A stretch of DNA of 64,000 nucleotides, taken from the NCBI GenBank assembly GCA_018105865.1, contig CM030832.1, positions 15,542,919-15,606,918 on the forward strand, written 5' to 3'. The notes below the pieces were generated by a model. The model ran no database searches and was not told where the DNA came from. It saw only the letters and a program-made list of their open reading frames with translations. The translations under genes were made by a program, and so were the position numbers. Shown here piece by piece: positions 10,008-23,173 of this stretch. Every line of letters starts with the position of its first letter. Positions within the stretch are counted from its first letter, which is position 1. The DNA comes from Metaphire vulgaris (lineage: Eukaryota; Annelida; Clitellata; Crassiclitellata; Megascolecidae).

Positions 10008-10415
10008 TAGAGCTGCTACGGTTTCACATCGTGCAATTTCGGTCGGTTTCAGTTCTGTTTTAACCGGAAAACCAGAGCTCGAATTGCTGGGGGGTTGGGG
10101 GGTTCAACCCCCTTTAAAATGGTATACCAGTGGTATTTACATAAGGCAGTGGGACTGTCTCTGATAATACTCGCCATGACCCCCCCTTTCATTTTCTCAC
10201 AATTCGAGCACTGCGGAAAACCGCGGTTTCGGTTCGGTTCGGTTTCATTAGCATTACTTTAGTATAGAATGCAAGGCTTTTAAGAGGCTTTTAAGCGTTA
10301 AAAATAGAGAAAGCGTAGGCCTATTTTTTGTGTCATGTCTATGATGAGTCGGCACTCAGCAGCGCTGCCTATGAGAAAGTGATGTAAATTTTATGTTGAT
10401 TTACTTTTATGCAGC

Positions 10416-10466
<51 letters not shown>

Positions 10467-10631
10467 CAATTGCATTAACTGAGAAGATAAGGTGACTAAA
10501 GTCGCTCATAAATGAGTCATAATCATGCATTGTATTTGCTATTCTCTACGAAAAATAACCGTCCAAATTTGCATGGTCAAATAAAATCGCGGTTTCGGTT
10601 CGGTTTGGTTAACCGTAACAGTACTAATTTA
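10008..10631. mobile_element. hAT-like element (outer), TAGAGCTGCTACGG ends
   Basis: Left end TAGAGCTGCTACGGTTT; right end AACCGTAACAGTACTA followed by ATTTA. ATTTTGAT is found at 10000-10007 and 10632-10639. The interior carries repeated GGTTCGGTT motifs in inverted halves, a (TA)n tract (10419-10462) and a nested MITE at 10073-10213. Confidence 0.65.
10073..10213. mobile_element. Nested hAT-like MITE, 141 bp, inside 10008-10631
   Basis: Ends CAGAGCTCGAATTG and CAATTCGAGCACTG, with a perfect 8-bp duplication CGGAAAAC at 10065-10072 and 10214-10221. Removing it restores the outer element's continuous sequence. Confidence 0.85.
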
Positions 10632-10807
10632 ATTTTGATAAGCAAAGTGTTTTAAGAAACGGGTTGGGAAATGTAAACAACGCCTTTTTAGTGCAAGTCA
10701 GATCGAGTGGTGGACAGGTGGAATGAACTCGACGAGAAGATATATAGGCCTATATAGTAACTCCTACGAGTGTCAATGATTTCAAAATAAACCTCAGTAC
10801 TATAGGA

Positions 10808-11062
10808 CCGCGGTTCCCAAACTGTGGTCCGCGGACCGGAGGGGTCCGCGGAGGATATGGCGGGGGTCCACGAGAGCCTCCCAAAATATTTAGTGTTAGG
10901 GTTAGGATTAGGTCTAACCCTAACCCAGATGTTTTTTTGCTTGTCACTAAATTTAGGAAGGATGTTAATCTTTTTTCTTGTCACTTGTTAAATAATGTGG
11001 TTCGTGAGCTAAGGCTGGGAACAAAATAGGGGTCCGCGATCTAAAAAGTTTGGGAACCTCTG
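10808..11062. mobile_element. hAT-like MITE, 255 bp
   Basis: Ends CCGCGGTTCCCAAACT and AGTTTGGGAACCTCTG, with a perfect 8-bp duplication CTATAGGA at 10800-10807 and 11063-11070. It contains GTTAGGGTTAGG / CTAACCCTAACCC in its arms. Confidence 0.9.
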
Positions 11063-11142
11063 CTATAGGATACTAGATTTGGATAGGTAGGCTACAACTG
11101 TGGTTCTCATACAGGCAACCCTACTGAACCACTTTAAACCTT

Positions 11143-11149
11143 ATTATTA

Positions 11150-11213
<64 letters not shown>

Positions 11214-11243
11214 GGGCCTATTATTATTATTATTATTAGGGCC

Positions 11244-11300
<57 letters not shown>
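11143..11300. repeat. (ATT)n microsatellite with GGGCCT interruptions
   Basis: Nearly pure ATT/TTA repeat of about 150 bases, broken twice by AGGGCCT. Long open frames here are translations of the repeat and not genes. Confidence 0.95.
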
Positions 11301-11301
<1 letters not shown>

Positions 11302-11565
11302 TATTAGGTACTTTAATCCCGTTATTTATTACTGTTTATTACTATTACTACTATCTATTATTATTTTTTAGTATCATTATTATTATTTATTACTATTCAT
11401 TTGTTGGGCATTTGTTAACAACTGTCAGGATTTTAGCGTTATGTAGTTTTTATGGACATGCGCGCGGTGCTTCCGGTTGCATTTTTCCGAAAATTTCCGG
11501 AATAATTCCGGGCATTCTACTTTTCCGGAAAGTTACAACCCTAACTACAACAACAACAACAGCAA

Positions 11566-11567
11566 CG

Positions 11568-11646
<79 letters not shown>
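11566..11646. repeat. (TAC)n microsatellite
   Basis: About 27 TAC units, followed by imperfect ATT/TAC mixtures and a (TA)n tract at 11710-11740. Confidence 0.95.
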
Positions 11647-11647
<1 letters not shown>

Positions 11648-11703
11648 GGCCTACTACTATTACTACTATTACTACTATACTACTAAATTAATAAGAATAA
11701 CAA

Positions 11704-11743
<40 letters not shown>

Positions 11744-11837
11744 GCTATATATATAGCTACGTGACTACGTCATGTTAACAAGTGACTTCCGACTGTTGCG
11801 CCCGAAAATATTTTCTTACAAAAAGCCCTGTGCCTTG

Positions 11838-11872
11838 TACTACTACTACTACTGCTACTGCTACTACTACTA

Positions 11873-11939
<67 letters not shown>
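11838..11939. repeat. (TAC)n microsatellite abutting a retrotransposon fragment
   Basis: About 30 TAC units with TGC variants. The retrotransposon RT sequence begins immediately after it. Confidence 0.95.
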
Positions 11940-11940
<1 letters not shown>

Positions 11941-13010
11941 TGTTCTTGGACCTCTGCTGTTTACTCTCTATACAACCCCCTTGGGTTCACTTCTTGATGA
12001 ACATCAGGTGGCCTATCATCTTTATGCTGATGATACACAAATTCTCATATCTTTTGACCACTCCTCTTCAAAAGCATCCCTTGATACTTTATCCTGTGCC
12101 TTTACTAATATTCAGTCATGGATGGATTCAAATAAGCTTCTTCTAAATTCATCAAAAACCGAGTTCCTGCTATTTGGTACTCCAGCTCAATTGACCAAAT
12201 TTAAATCTCTGGATTCTGTTATGCTTGGAGATTCCACTGTTGTTTCTAGAACCACTTCTGCTCGCAACCTGGGTGTAACATTTGACTCTTCGCTCTCTTT
12301 CACTAATCACATTAATTCAGTCTGCAAAATTTCTCATTATCATATTCGGGATATTTATCGTTTTAGACATCTCCTCCCCAAGCCTGTTCTTATTCAGTTA
12401 GCTAATGCATTGGTATCTAGTCGCCTATAGATTATTGCAATTCCCTGCTTTTCGGCATCACAAATTCAAATCTGCAGAAACTCCAGAGAGTACAAAATTC
12501 CTTAGTTAGAGTCATATCCAAAACTCCAAGATTTGAACATATAACTCCAGCTAGACAGTCCCTACATTGGCTTCCTATCAAATACCGAATTAATTATAAA
12601 ATCTGTCTTTTAGTATTCAAAACCATGTTATATAATGAACCCAATTACCTCAAGGTGCGACTTATCCCTCGACCTACTAATCATTCCACTAGGTATTCGG
12701 CAGGACCTTCATTTGTCGTTCCTTACTCTCGCACAGTCATTGGCACTAGTTGTTTCTCAGTGTGCGCCCCTATAAGCTCTGGAATTCACTACCAACATCA
12801 CTTCGCATAACTAATAACTTATCATCTTTCAGATCTGGCCTTAAAACACATCTCTTTGACTTGGCATATCCCCCTTAGATTGCTCTCCCGCCGTTTCGGA
12901 CTGATCTTCTGGCTTGACCTGGCTCTAATGCTATTTGGATTTGGTGCGCCATCGGCTGATGCCCTGGGCATTATGATAGTGGCGCTATAGAAGTTTATTA
13001 TTTATTTATT
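11940..13010 (+). pseudogene. 5'-truncated non-LTR retrotransposon (CR1/L2/Jockey-like RT)
   Basis: The frame reads [20 protein letters not shown] then [13 protein letters not shown], the RT palm with the catalytic YADD. It continues through [21 protein letters not shown] and, after a break near 12430, DYCNSLLFGI, LQKLQRVQNSLVRVIS and LHWLPIKYRINYKICLL, with a C-terminal FRSGLKTHLFDLA. This is the normal order of such ORF2 C-terminal halves. Stops at 12428 and beyond 12780, plus the missing endonuclease, make it dead. The 3' tail GCGCTATAGAAG plus TTTATT repeats resembles the elements at 37140 and 37430. Truncation at the TAC repeat suggests target or repeat-mediated loss. Confidence 0.85.
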
Positions 13011-13019
13011 ATATTTATT

Positions 13020-13282
<263 letters not shown>

Positions 13283-13668
13283 TAACGGGAAAGTACCATA
13301 TATACCATATATATACATATATATAATGATTATAATCAATACAATATAACAATGTATAGATAGATACATATAGTTCTAAAATTTCTAATTAATAATTTAA
13401 TTTTGCAAAAAAACAATCTTCAGATTTTCGGCAGCGATGCTCCGCCTCGCTCCGGCACAAAAACTCATGAATATGCATGAATCATAAATATTAATGAATG
13501 CGGAAATGAAATAGGGAAATTTTGCGTCTTCTGGCTCATCTATAAATAAATTTGTAAAGGAATCAAATGATCTAGAAACAGCAACCATGATTGTCCGATC
13601 ATTGTCGACGACTAATTGGTGAATTTTTTTCCTATCTACAATTGTTTTCTTTTTGAAATGAAATGATC

Positions 13669-13669
13669 T

Positions 13670-13733
<64 letters not shown>

Positions 13734-13734
13734 G
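13669..13734. repeat. (TAA)n microsatellite
   Basis: About 21 AAT/TAA units. Confidence 0.95.
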
Positions 13735-13901
13735 GCGGCTTGATCACAAAGCAGTTGAAAGAACCTTCCAGTGATGAGGTTCTTCCATTGTTTTGGGGCC
13801 ATGTTTAGGGCAAAGAGATTGATCCATTCACAAGGTTCAAATTTTGACTAAGAATTTTCCGCGATATTTTGCACTCGTGTCTTGCTTTCATCATGATGTC
13901 A

Positions 13902-13943
<42 letters not shown>

Positions 13944-13960
13944 TAGTAGTGGTAGTAGTT
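13902..13960. repeat. (GTA)n microsatellite
   Basis: GTA repeat with a few GTG variants. Confidence 0.95.
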
Positions 13961-14059
13961 GTAATCGAATTTTAAGTGGTTTAGTAGAATCTCCTGTGTT
14001 GGACCCACCAAAAGCCACTATTAGAGCAGTCTGATGGTGTTAATTGCTGGATTCAATTT

Positions 14060-14221
14060 GGTACTTTCCCGTTATCCGGACCCCAGTGAAGTGTAATGGC
14101 TTTTTTGTCGGGAACCTGACCATGACCCTAACCTTGAGCCTAACCTAACCCTAATCCTAACCCTAACCCTACCGCCAACTACACCATCCCTCTACTGGGG
14201 TCTGAATAATGGGAAAGAACC
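14060..14221. mobile_element. Small MITE with a degenerate telomere-like core
   Basis: Inverted ends GGTACTTTCCCGTTATCCGG and the reverse of GGTTCTTTCCCATTATTCAG, with GACCCCAGT continuing on both arms. The core (about 14110-14170) is a string of CCTAAC/CCTAA units. No clear target duplication beyond TTT. Confidence 0.65.
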
Positions 14222-14471
14222 TTTAATTTAAATATTGGTAATTATTTTATGTCAGTACATGGTTATATGCAGACTACGCAGAAGCTTTACTCGTCTTTCT
14301 CATTTGCTGTTGCATAATGCACGTTCTTGTATTAATTGTGGGCCAATAACAATGTTTGGATTATGATTATGATTCATACAGGATTTTTTGAGCAATGACA
14401 CGTATAACAACTGCTATGAATGCTAGAATACCACAAAAATCAAATCACTTTATGTCATTTCATGGTGAACA

Positions 14472-15185
14472 ATGAATGATTATGAACATCTATTCAACCG
14501 CTTGGCGTCATTCAAAGAGTGGCCGTTGAATTTTCCAGTAGCTTTGGCCCTTGCCAATGCCGGACTATTTTACACTGGCAGGGTTGATGAGGTTTGCTGT
14601 TATAAGTGTCGCTGCTATATCAACGACTGGAAGGATTATGATTCTCCAGTGGAACGTCACAAACTTGCATCACCACATTGCCCCATTGTCTTGACCGACT
14701 CATGGCCAATTTTAAGCGAACCTGCTGTGACTGAACCGCCAATTGCTGACTTCCAACCAGAAGAGGAAGAGAACTCTGAACCTGTTCAGCCGACATCACC
14801 TCAACAGGAAAATGTACCTAATCCTGTTTCTCGCCACGGTGGAAATATAATTTCAAGTGATTCACAGAGTTTACATATGAAAAGTGAAGCAGTGCGCTTG
14901 AGAACTTTTGTAGGCTGGTTTCATATGCATGTTTTGCCAGAAGACCTTGCAAAAGAAGGTTTCTTTTCAATGAACATTGGAGATTGTGTAAAATGTGCAT
15001 TCTGCAGTGGCATACTTAAACAGTGGGTGCCAGGTGACATACCCTTTATAGAACACAAAAAGTATTATCCAGGCTGTCCCTTTGTTTGTGGCTTACCTGT
15101 TGGAAACATACCAATAAAACCTGCCAAAGGTGGACTGAAGGAAAAGAAAGGTGGACAGAAGGAAAATTCTTATAAAGATTCTCGA
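14472..15185 (+). CDS. XIAP: IAP exon 1: start, BIR1 and BIR2
   Basis: ATG at 14472 has A at -3 and an in-frame TGA six bases upstream (14466-14468), which fixes the start unless a splice site intervenes. BIR1 shows RLASFKEWP, AGLFYTG, CCYKC, DSPVERH and SPHCP. BIR2 shows RLRTFVGW, EGFFSMNIGDCVKCAFC, IPFIEH and YPGCPF. An acidic Pro/Glu/Gln-rich linker separates them. The donor is CGA|GTGAGT at 15186; reading through would add 69 unrelated residues. Confidence 0.92.
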
Positions 15186-18100
15186 GTGAGTTGTTACTTT
15201 ATGAAATTGTCAGTTCAAAAATTGCTTGGTCAAAATGTTAATATTATGATATTATATGAATTTGTGTGCATTGTAACAGCTTGTTGTGGAATGAGATCAA
15301 CACTGTATCGCTCTGAGAGAAGCAATCACAACAGACAACAGAACTTTCACATGCTAATTTTGTTAAAAAGCCAGTCATTTTGTCATGTATATTAGTGGGA
15401 TTATCATTGCTGAGGTGTTGTGCATTTTGTGGTTTTGTTAATGTTCAGATAAATCTATATTCATGACTAAGCATTATGCCCTTTTGATGTTTTTTTCTGC
15501 AGCAGATTCCTGATTCTCTACTGGATGCATCTATCTTTTCTGATTTTAGTCACAGGAGGTCATCTTTTGCAAATCACCTTCATCTGCTAAGAATTCAGAA
15601 TCCTGATTCATTTGCTGTTGCAGGATTTTATTATGTTGGTGAGCAGTTGCCTTTCAATGTTACATTGACCGATTTAAATGAACAAATACAGTTGTTTTTG
15701 CTTTCCAAGACTTTGTTCATCTTACACATCAGCAATCTTTGACATCCTGAGCCTTAACCCCTTTTTCGGGAATAACATAAATTTGCATCCAGTTTACATT
15801 ATGTTACAGAACAAAGCCATAGTAAAGAAGTTAATGCAGTGGAATTTGATACGAAATCAATATTCAAATCATTTGGTCTAATAGTCTAAGGGTCATAAAT
15901 TAGTTGAAAAGCCTAGGACTACAGGCTGAACATATAGTCATTACATGAACAGATGTGAGCTGAAGAAAATTCTCTTATTTAATAGGCATTTAAGAAGTAT
16001 TGCAGTGACAAATTTCTTAATTATCGACTGTGATCAGAATGCACAATTTCTTACAGTCAATCAGGCTAAAGCTAATCAATAGCTAGGTAGCAATAGTGAA
16101 GCTTTAAGTCTTAACCCCTTAACTGGGGAATAAATCTGTAACTCAATGTAAACTGGACGGCTCTGAGCCGTCGCGCCCAGTTAAGGGGTTAAAGGTTCTG
16201 TAATAAAATGCATTGATGCAGTAATGTGCTAATAATAACATCCTTGCAAAGCGATGATAGGCATATGATAAGAGTTTTAATCTCTAAAAATATTAATGAA
16301 TAAGTGTCTTTTTACAATTGGTAACAAGTGATCGCTTCTTGAACTTGTACGCTGTACAGTGCACGTATACTGCACAGAAGTCATTTTTCCAATTAAAAAT
16401 GAAGTTTCATCAGGGTATGCAGGTATTGTGGTTATCAAGCAATGGATCATTTTCTTATTTTCAACTATCAGCACTTGACCAAATTCTGTGATTTTCATCA
16501 ATGCCTTCCTGTAGTGAACCTACACATTTACAATTAATGACATTTCGATCATCTTACCTAACTTAATTAAATTCTTGTGACTGCTTATTAACCCACAGCT
16601 GCCCCAATGCTCACTTGTGCAAACACACCATATCTGGCATTTTACTGCTGTTGGGGGGACAAGTACATATTATCTTTGATCATATCAGAGGTGGATCCAG
16701 GAATCAAGTTTGGGGCCAATTCATGTTCTATTCTCCATTCTGCCTTGCCCTACCATGTGCCTTCCATATGGGTTGATGTATATTGCTGAAATTATCTAAA
16801 TGGAAGAAACGACAACACTCACTATCTTATTCGTATCCCTATACTTTTCAATGTGATGAGAAATTAGCAGAAAAATGTTGGGGTTAGTTTGGGGAGGGCA
16901 TATGTCCCCTCTGCCATGATAGATCCATACTTTGATTCCTGCTTTTATTTGTTCTAAGCTTGACTACTGTGGTTCACTTTTTGCTGGTCTTCCATCAGTG
17001 TGACTTGGTAAACTCTAGGTGGTTCATCGTTCGGCAGCTGAGGTGATTGCTGATGTCAGAAGACGTGATCACAATATTGACTATATGCTATCTGTTCTAC
17101 ATTGGCTGACTGCGCAAGTTAGGTTTCTTGTCTTGAGAGCGGTTGGACTTTTTCTTATTGGTACCACTTCATCATATCTGTCAGAGCTACTCATCCTCTT
17201 AGCTCTATAACTGGTCAGCCATTTCTTCTGTCTTCAGCTCAAGGTCTCCGTGGTGTGCTCCAAGTACGAACCTCCTTATTCCTGAAATGAGGTTTCTAGT
17301 CAGTGGGCCCTATCCCCTGGAATGCTCTTGGCTCCAGTATATGTAATTTAGCAACTGCTTGTTCTATTTCCCTCATTTTGAAATGACTTAAAGTTCACCT
17401 ATTCATCCATATGCAGTAATCACAGTGGGAGTGCTTCTAAGTGATTCTTCAGAAGAGCCGCTTTTACAACTGTTGTGTTACATTACATTGCATTTACTTC
17501 CAGGTCAGTGGGTACATTTGTTCAGCTAAATTTTCTAAGGCCGGTTTAAATTTTCTAAGGCTGGTTGTCCTTTGTGATGCTAGTCCTAACCAAAAATCTG
17601 AATAGCTGACACAATGTGGACACAAATGCCAGTGTCTTGTAAAATGTAACTGAATATCACCTCAATTCCCCAAAGTTCTAACCATTCATTCTAATAATTT
17701 CTCAAGTCATAGACTGGTCAATAACCAACAATGAGTGGTAACTGTTGTTTCCATAATTATTTTTGATTGCTTTAATTTTTGTGTATGAGCATATTCATAA
17801 TATTTTGAAAGGTCCTCTTAGATATAGAAAGCCTTAACATAGCTAGATTATGAATAGATGTTATATCACTGTATTAAATGTTGGTTGCAGATTTGTATGC
17901 ATGTATTCAGGTACCGTTTATTGTTTTGCTTTATATTCTTAGGCCCTGCTGATACTGTGAAGTGTTTCAGTTGTGATGGAGTTTTGAGAAATTGGTCACT
18001 TGAGGATGATCCCTGGATTGAACATGCAGTATGGTATCCAGGCTGCAATTTTCTTTTTAGCGATAAAGGGTCACGATTTTGTAGAAGCTATATTGAGACG

Positions 18101-21100
18101 AAAAGAGCAATCAAGAGTAATGGTACAGTACTGTTGTTGTGCACAGTAGACTGAAGTTCTTGCATATTCTTTCACTCGTTATTTTTAATTAAATTTCAAG
18201 TTTTAACAACGTCATTTAATAGAAGACAGCTAGTTTGTTTAATTTAGAAAAATTTGCTTGGAGAATGACAGGTGTTTAAGTTAGATTATGCGGGTAATAG
18301 ATGGAATTCTGAGCATCATGTGTGACTATGATGAGCAGTGATGCAGAAAAAAATCGAAAATGGCTTCCAGTCAAAGAGTTTGTCCATTAGAGCAGAGGCG
18401 TAGCGTCCCAATGGCTACAATGGCTATTGTGGCTCTAGCCAAGGGCGGCACACATGGTGGGGTGGCAAATTTTGGAAGCGACGACCTTTTTTTTCTTTTA
18501 TTTTATTGCTTGTAGGGTTTTTAGAAACTTTGGAAGGGGCGGAAAACTGGCAAATATTGGCAAATTTTAAATTTATAATGAGGGCGGCAAACTTGAAGGG
18601 GTGGCACATTTTGGGAGCGACGACCTTTTTTTTGCTTGTCGGGATTTTCAGTGAAGGTGGTAAATTTCTAGAAGGGCGACAAATTTTTTAAAATGTTAAA
18701 AATTTGGACCGACAACATGAGCCATCTGATATTGAATGAATTTGGGGCGGTGGATTAGCCATGAGCCAGAGGCGGCAAAAGTGCATGCTACGCCACTGCA
18801 TTAAAGCAGTGATCAAGCGATGGTCCTTGGCAATCCAGCATCTCATTCATTTTGTGCATGTATTTCTGTGCAAATGCATAACCAGGACTAGTTATGAATA
18901 CAAAAGTTCTTCATGAATGTTACACAAATATAGATGAACATTGTCAATATGTTTCAGGTTGCAAACTAGAAGCAGCTACTTCTAATTTTGAATCCCTTTT
19001 GCTGCTGTGTATTTCAGATACTAAGTCTATATGAAACTGATCATTTTAAACTAGCTTTTATGTCATCTCATTCCATTTGATTTAGTTTGTTAAATTATAA
19101 ATGAGTGATTAATGAACTAACTATATTTACATTATATCTGTAATTGACTGACTGACTGTTTTGTTTTAATCTGAAGGGTCAATCTTCACCGCCTGTTGGT
19201 AAGGTGTTCTTCAATCTTTCTGTAAAATTTTCCTTTTTTATTTTATTAATAAAATTAATGTTTCTTGATTTGGTAGTATATGGTGCTAGCTCATTGCAGA
19301 AACTCGCTAGCAGTACTTTTTGCTGTTGACTCGTGAATTAGTTGGTTGATGCTGCCATCAGTTCAGTCTTTGTTTTGATATTTTCTGTGTAACCATCCAC
19401 TGTCTTTGTGATACTGTTTTTTGTATAGTTTCTTTTTCAAACAATATCCTTGCTTACTTATGACATCTGTGAAGTAAGTCAGCTTCCACTTTAATATTAT
19501 CTTGCACAATTGTTCTGTCTTTCTCTGATGGCAATTTGTTTCTCGTTTATTCTGTGTTCAATTCTTGGGATCTGTAGTAATGTCTGTAAGTACTGATGAA
19601 ACGAAGGCTATGTTCAGTGACAGTAACAGACAACAAAGTGAAGTGAAAATAAAACACCGGTTAATGCGTTGAGACAACAGTTATTTTTAATTTTCTATGT
19701 GTGCAATATGCATTACCGGTAGATGGGCATGTAGTGAAACTGAAGGTCTGACAATGATGCGCTGACATGTCTTTGCCAGCTGCCTTCACCCATATACCAA
19801 CAATGATGAAGAGTCCAAACTAGTGATGCAAAGTGTAGTTTCACTAAAGTGAACAGATATTTTCTGTTCATTAGATATATCCCTGTAACTGGACATAATG
19901 CTGTTGCCTCTAGGATTTTATTGACCTTGAGTTGAAGGATACCAATCTTTTAGCGAGTATAAGTGATAAGTTAAGCGTGTTTGTTCGTGATCTCATATTG
20001 ATTGTAAAACTCTTACAGACCTTGTAAATCGAGTAAGTAAGTTTGTACAATTGATTTTTGCAGCTGTTCCAAAGTCTCATCATTCACTTGCTTAAGGACA
20101 ATTAGGCACTTTTAGAAAGGAAATTATGGTTACTACCTTGGGCCGGGCCAGTAGTTTAATGTTGAATCTTGTAGTTAGGCAATATTCGATATTTAGGTAA
20201 TGTAAAGGTAGGTCTCATATTCGAGTTCGAGCATTTGAGTCGGGCATTTATATCTGGTTTAGGCAATCAGTGATATAGGTGGTATAAGCCATTAATTTGG
20301 GATAGGTTGCCATTACGGTACTTTCCTCAGATCCACGTTTTACCTTGCAGCTTAGGGGTGCTCCTCATATTTACTACTGCCCTATAGCAAGTAAGGCTGG
20401 TCAGCCTTAGGGCTCTGGCAGGACTCGATCTCATTCCGTCAGTGTGCTTCTCTTGTGTGTTACCTCTCTGCAATCTTCCCACCCCAATATTTGGATAATT
20501 TAGTTATTCTGCAGTTCTCTTACTAGGTACTTTTCTTTGCATTTTTTCTTTGAATTTGATTCTTTGCATACTTTTCTTTGAATTTGAATGAGTTTATTTG
20601 TCAGTGAGTATAGATCTTGAAAAACGCCAGCCTGAGCATATTAAGGACCTGACTATCCAGAATCCTGCTGAAGAAAGTGAAGATGCAACTTTTTTGAAAC
20701 AGCAATATTTGTCTTCTAGCACATCTAGTCTTCAACTCTCTGGTTGGTTTGCTTCTTTATAAAATAAATATGCTTTATTCTTTGTGATGACCACAGAATT
20801 TAAGATATTCTTTGCATCTCTTATGTTCACAATATTTAGCTTTTAAATGCATCATTACTGAAATTTTGATTTTATTTGTTTGTATTTATTTAATTATAGA
20901 AAAGATTGAAAATTTTCTATATTGAATTTACTCATTATAGTGTTTATTGAATCTACTCATTATAGTATTTACTGATCTAATTTGCCTTTTTATTTTGCAT
21001 GAGTGATATTTTGTCAGAATTGTTTCTTCAAAATCAGGGCCCAAAAATATGTTAAGCAGCTTAGGTGTGTTTTTATAAACGATTTAATTTGTTAAAGGAA

Positions 21101-23133
21101 CTGAATGTCTCCAGGGAAAAATCAAGCAGCTAAAATTGTGATAGCAATATCAGTACTTCTTATTTGTGCCCTCTTCATCATACAATGGATTAACAGCCAA
21201 GTTGCTTTTAGATAATTAATTACCTTTTGTTGATGCCCACTGTTAATATAGCATGAATTTAATATGAACTTAATAATACCTTGTAGGGCTGCACCGAATA
21301 GGGTTTTTAGCTATTCGGACGAATACGAATAGTCCGTTTCACTATTCGATGAATAACGAATCTGAATAGTGTATACGATAACTCTCCCGCTGCAAGTCGC
21401 CATAATTAGGTCAACAATAGTGCTGTGTGCTATTATAATAATACTACAACGTATAAAGAATTAGTTTTAGCGCAAGTTCGCAATATACATTTCTATAGCG
21501 CTATTTGGCTAGGAAAATAGAACAAAATGTTATCTCCGGCATTTGAATTTAGTTCAATTTACTAAGCTGAAGTATTAAACTATATGAAATTTTTTAATGT
21601 CATGTGACCAATATTCGTGATTCGTTTTGACCACCACTATTCGAACAAATACGTAATAGACTATTAAATCCACACTATTCAGCCAGAAGTTTAATACTGA
21701 ATACACTATTCGGTGCAGCCCTAATACCTTGGTTTGGATAGTAGTAAATAGACAGGAACTAGTGAAATGTAGGTTATGAAGCAAGCCCTTGGGACATGAT
21801 GGAATCCTTTACAGCAGAATCTTGGGTAATTTTTTTATGTGTAGAGGCAGTATGTATCAAATAATGAAATATGTAGATGAGGCAAAGACAAATTTTAAGA
21901 AGACTGCCAGAAGCTACAATTCCAAAACTCAGTCGTTCAGAGTTCTAAATTTCAACACTGATCAATTTAAAAATGGCTCAATATCTAATCTTCCAAGAAA
22001 GGCATATGAATTTTGATACTACATTGTTCACTTAATTCTGTCTTTCCTCAATTTTGTCTGTAATGAGCTGCTGGTCTGCTTGTAAGTGGCATATGTAGGA
22101 AACTACTACTACTACTACTACTGCCGCCGCAGCAGCACCGCTACCACTACCACTACTACTACTACTAATTATTATTATTATTATAGTTAAATGGCAGCAT
22201 TATCATATGAGCTTAATGATCAAAACACATCAGATGATTGACAAATAAATTATAAGGCATGAAATATAGCCTTAATGTAACAAAAACTTATGAGTCATTG
22301 AATACATTCATCTCTTGAAAATATGTGATCATTAACATGTTGAGTGACCAAGGGAAAGATTGTTCTAGATCCAAGTAACCTTCTGGAGTTTAGAGAAGAA
22401 TATTGAGAGACCGGATATCCATTAATCTTGATTATTCCTTAGAACAGTGGCGTACTGGGCTACAAAATGGGACGCTTGGATTTTTTTTAACCTCAGAGAC
22501 CCATCTGTCAGCTACAGCATTCCTGTCTTAAGGAGTGCAATCATGATGTATATTATTGTTTTATTAAAAGATAAATTTGTTTGGAAATGTATATGCAGTG
22601 GTCTAGCAAATTATTTGACAGTTTATATCAGATTGCTATTTTCTATTCTCATTAGAATTTTTACCAAAAATTATAGATGGTCTGCAGTGCTTTAGTTGTT
22701 ATTAACTATGTTTTATCTTGTCCAGCCAGTAATGTTGATGCTGCAGTGAGTAGCCATTCACCTGGAGCATCATCATCACCTAATCTTGACAAACATCTGA
22801 AGATAAAAGATGAAGGTATACATATCATATTATCTCGGGTACAATACACAGCTGTGCATAATATGCACCCGGATTTTTGAGATTTTTCATAATGTAAAAA
22901 TCTTTAAACCTTTGTATAATACACATGTGAAATTTTGGCTGAGAAGTGTAACCTTCGGTCCATCAAACTGTATCGAAGAGCTTAAAACTTTCAAGTTACA
23001 CAAAGTTGACTTCTTTTTGCAATTTTTACTCCTCCAGTTACAGCAGTTAATAGATGCTATAGTTTTAGAGACAATGGACCCAAATTCGCGGACCTGAGCA
23101 TGGCAGACCTCAGTCCTTACTTTAAGAGGTCTA

Positions 23134-23173
<40 letters not shown>

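Noticed and set aside
14110..14175. CCCTAA repeats as an interstitial telomere or a chromosome fusion point
   Set aside because: Short, degenerate, and enclosed within a MITE with clear inverted ends.
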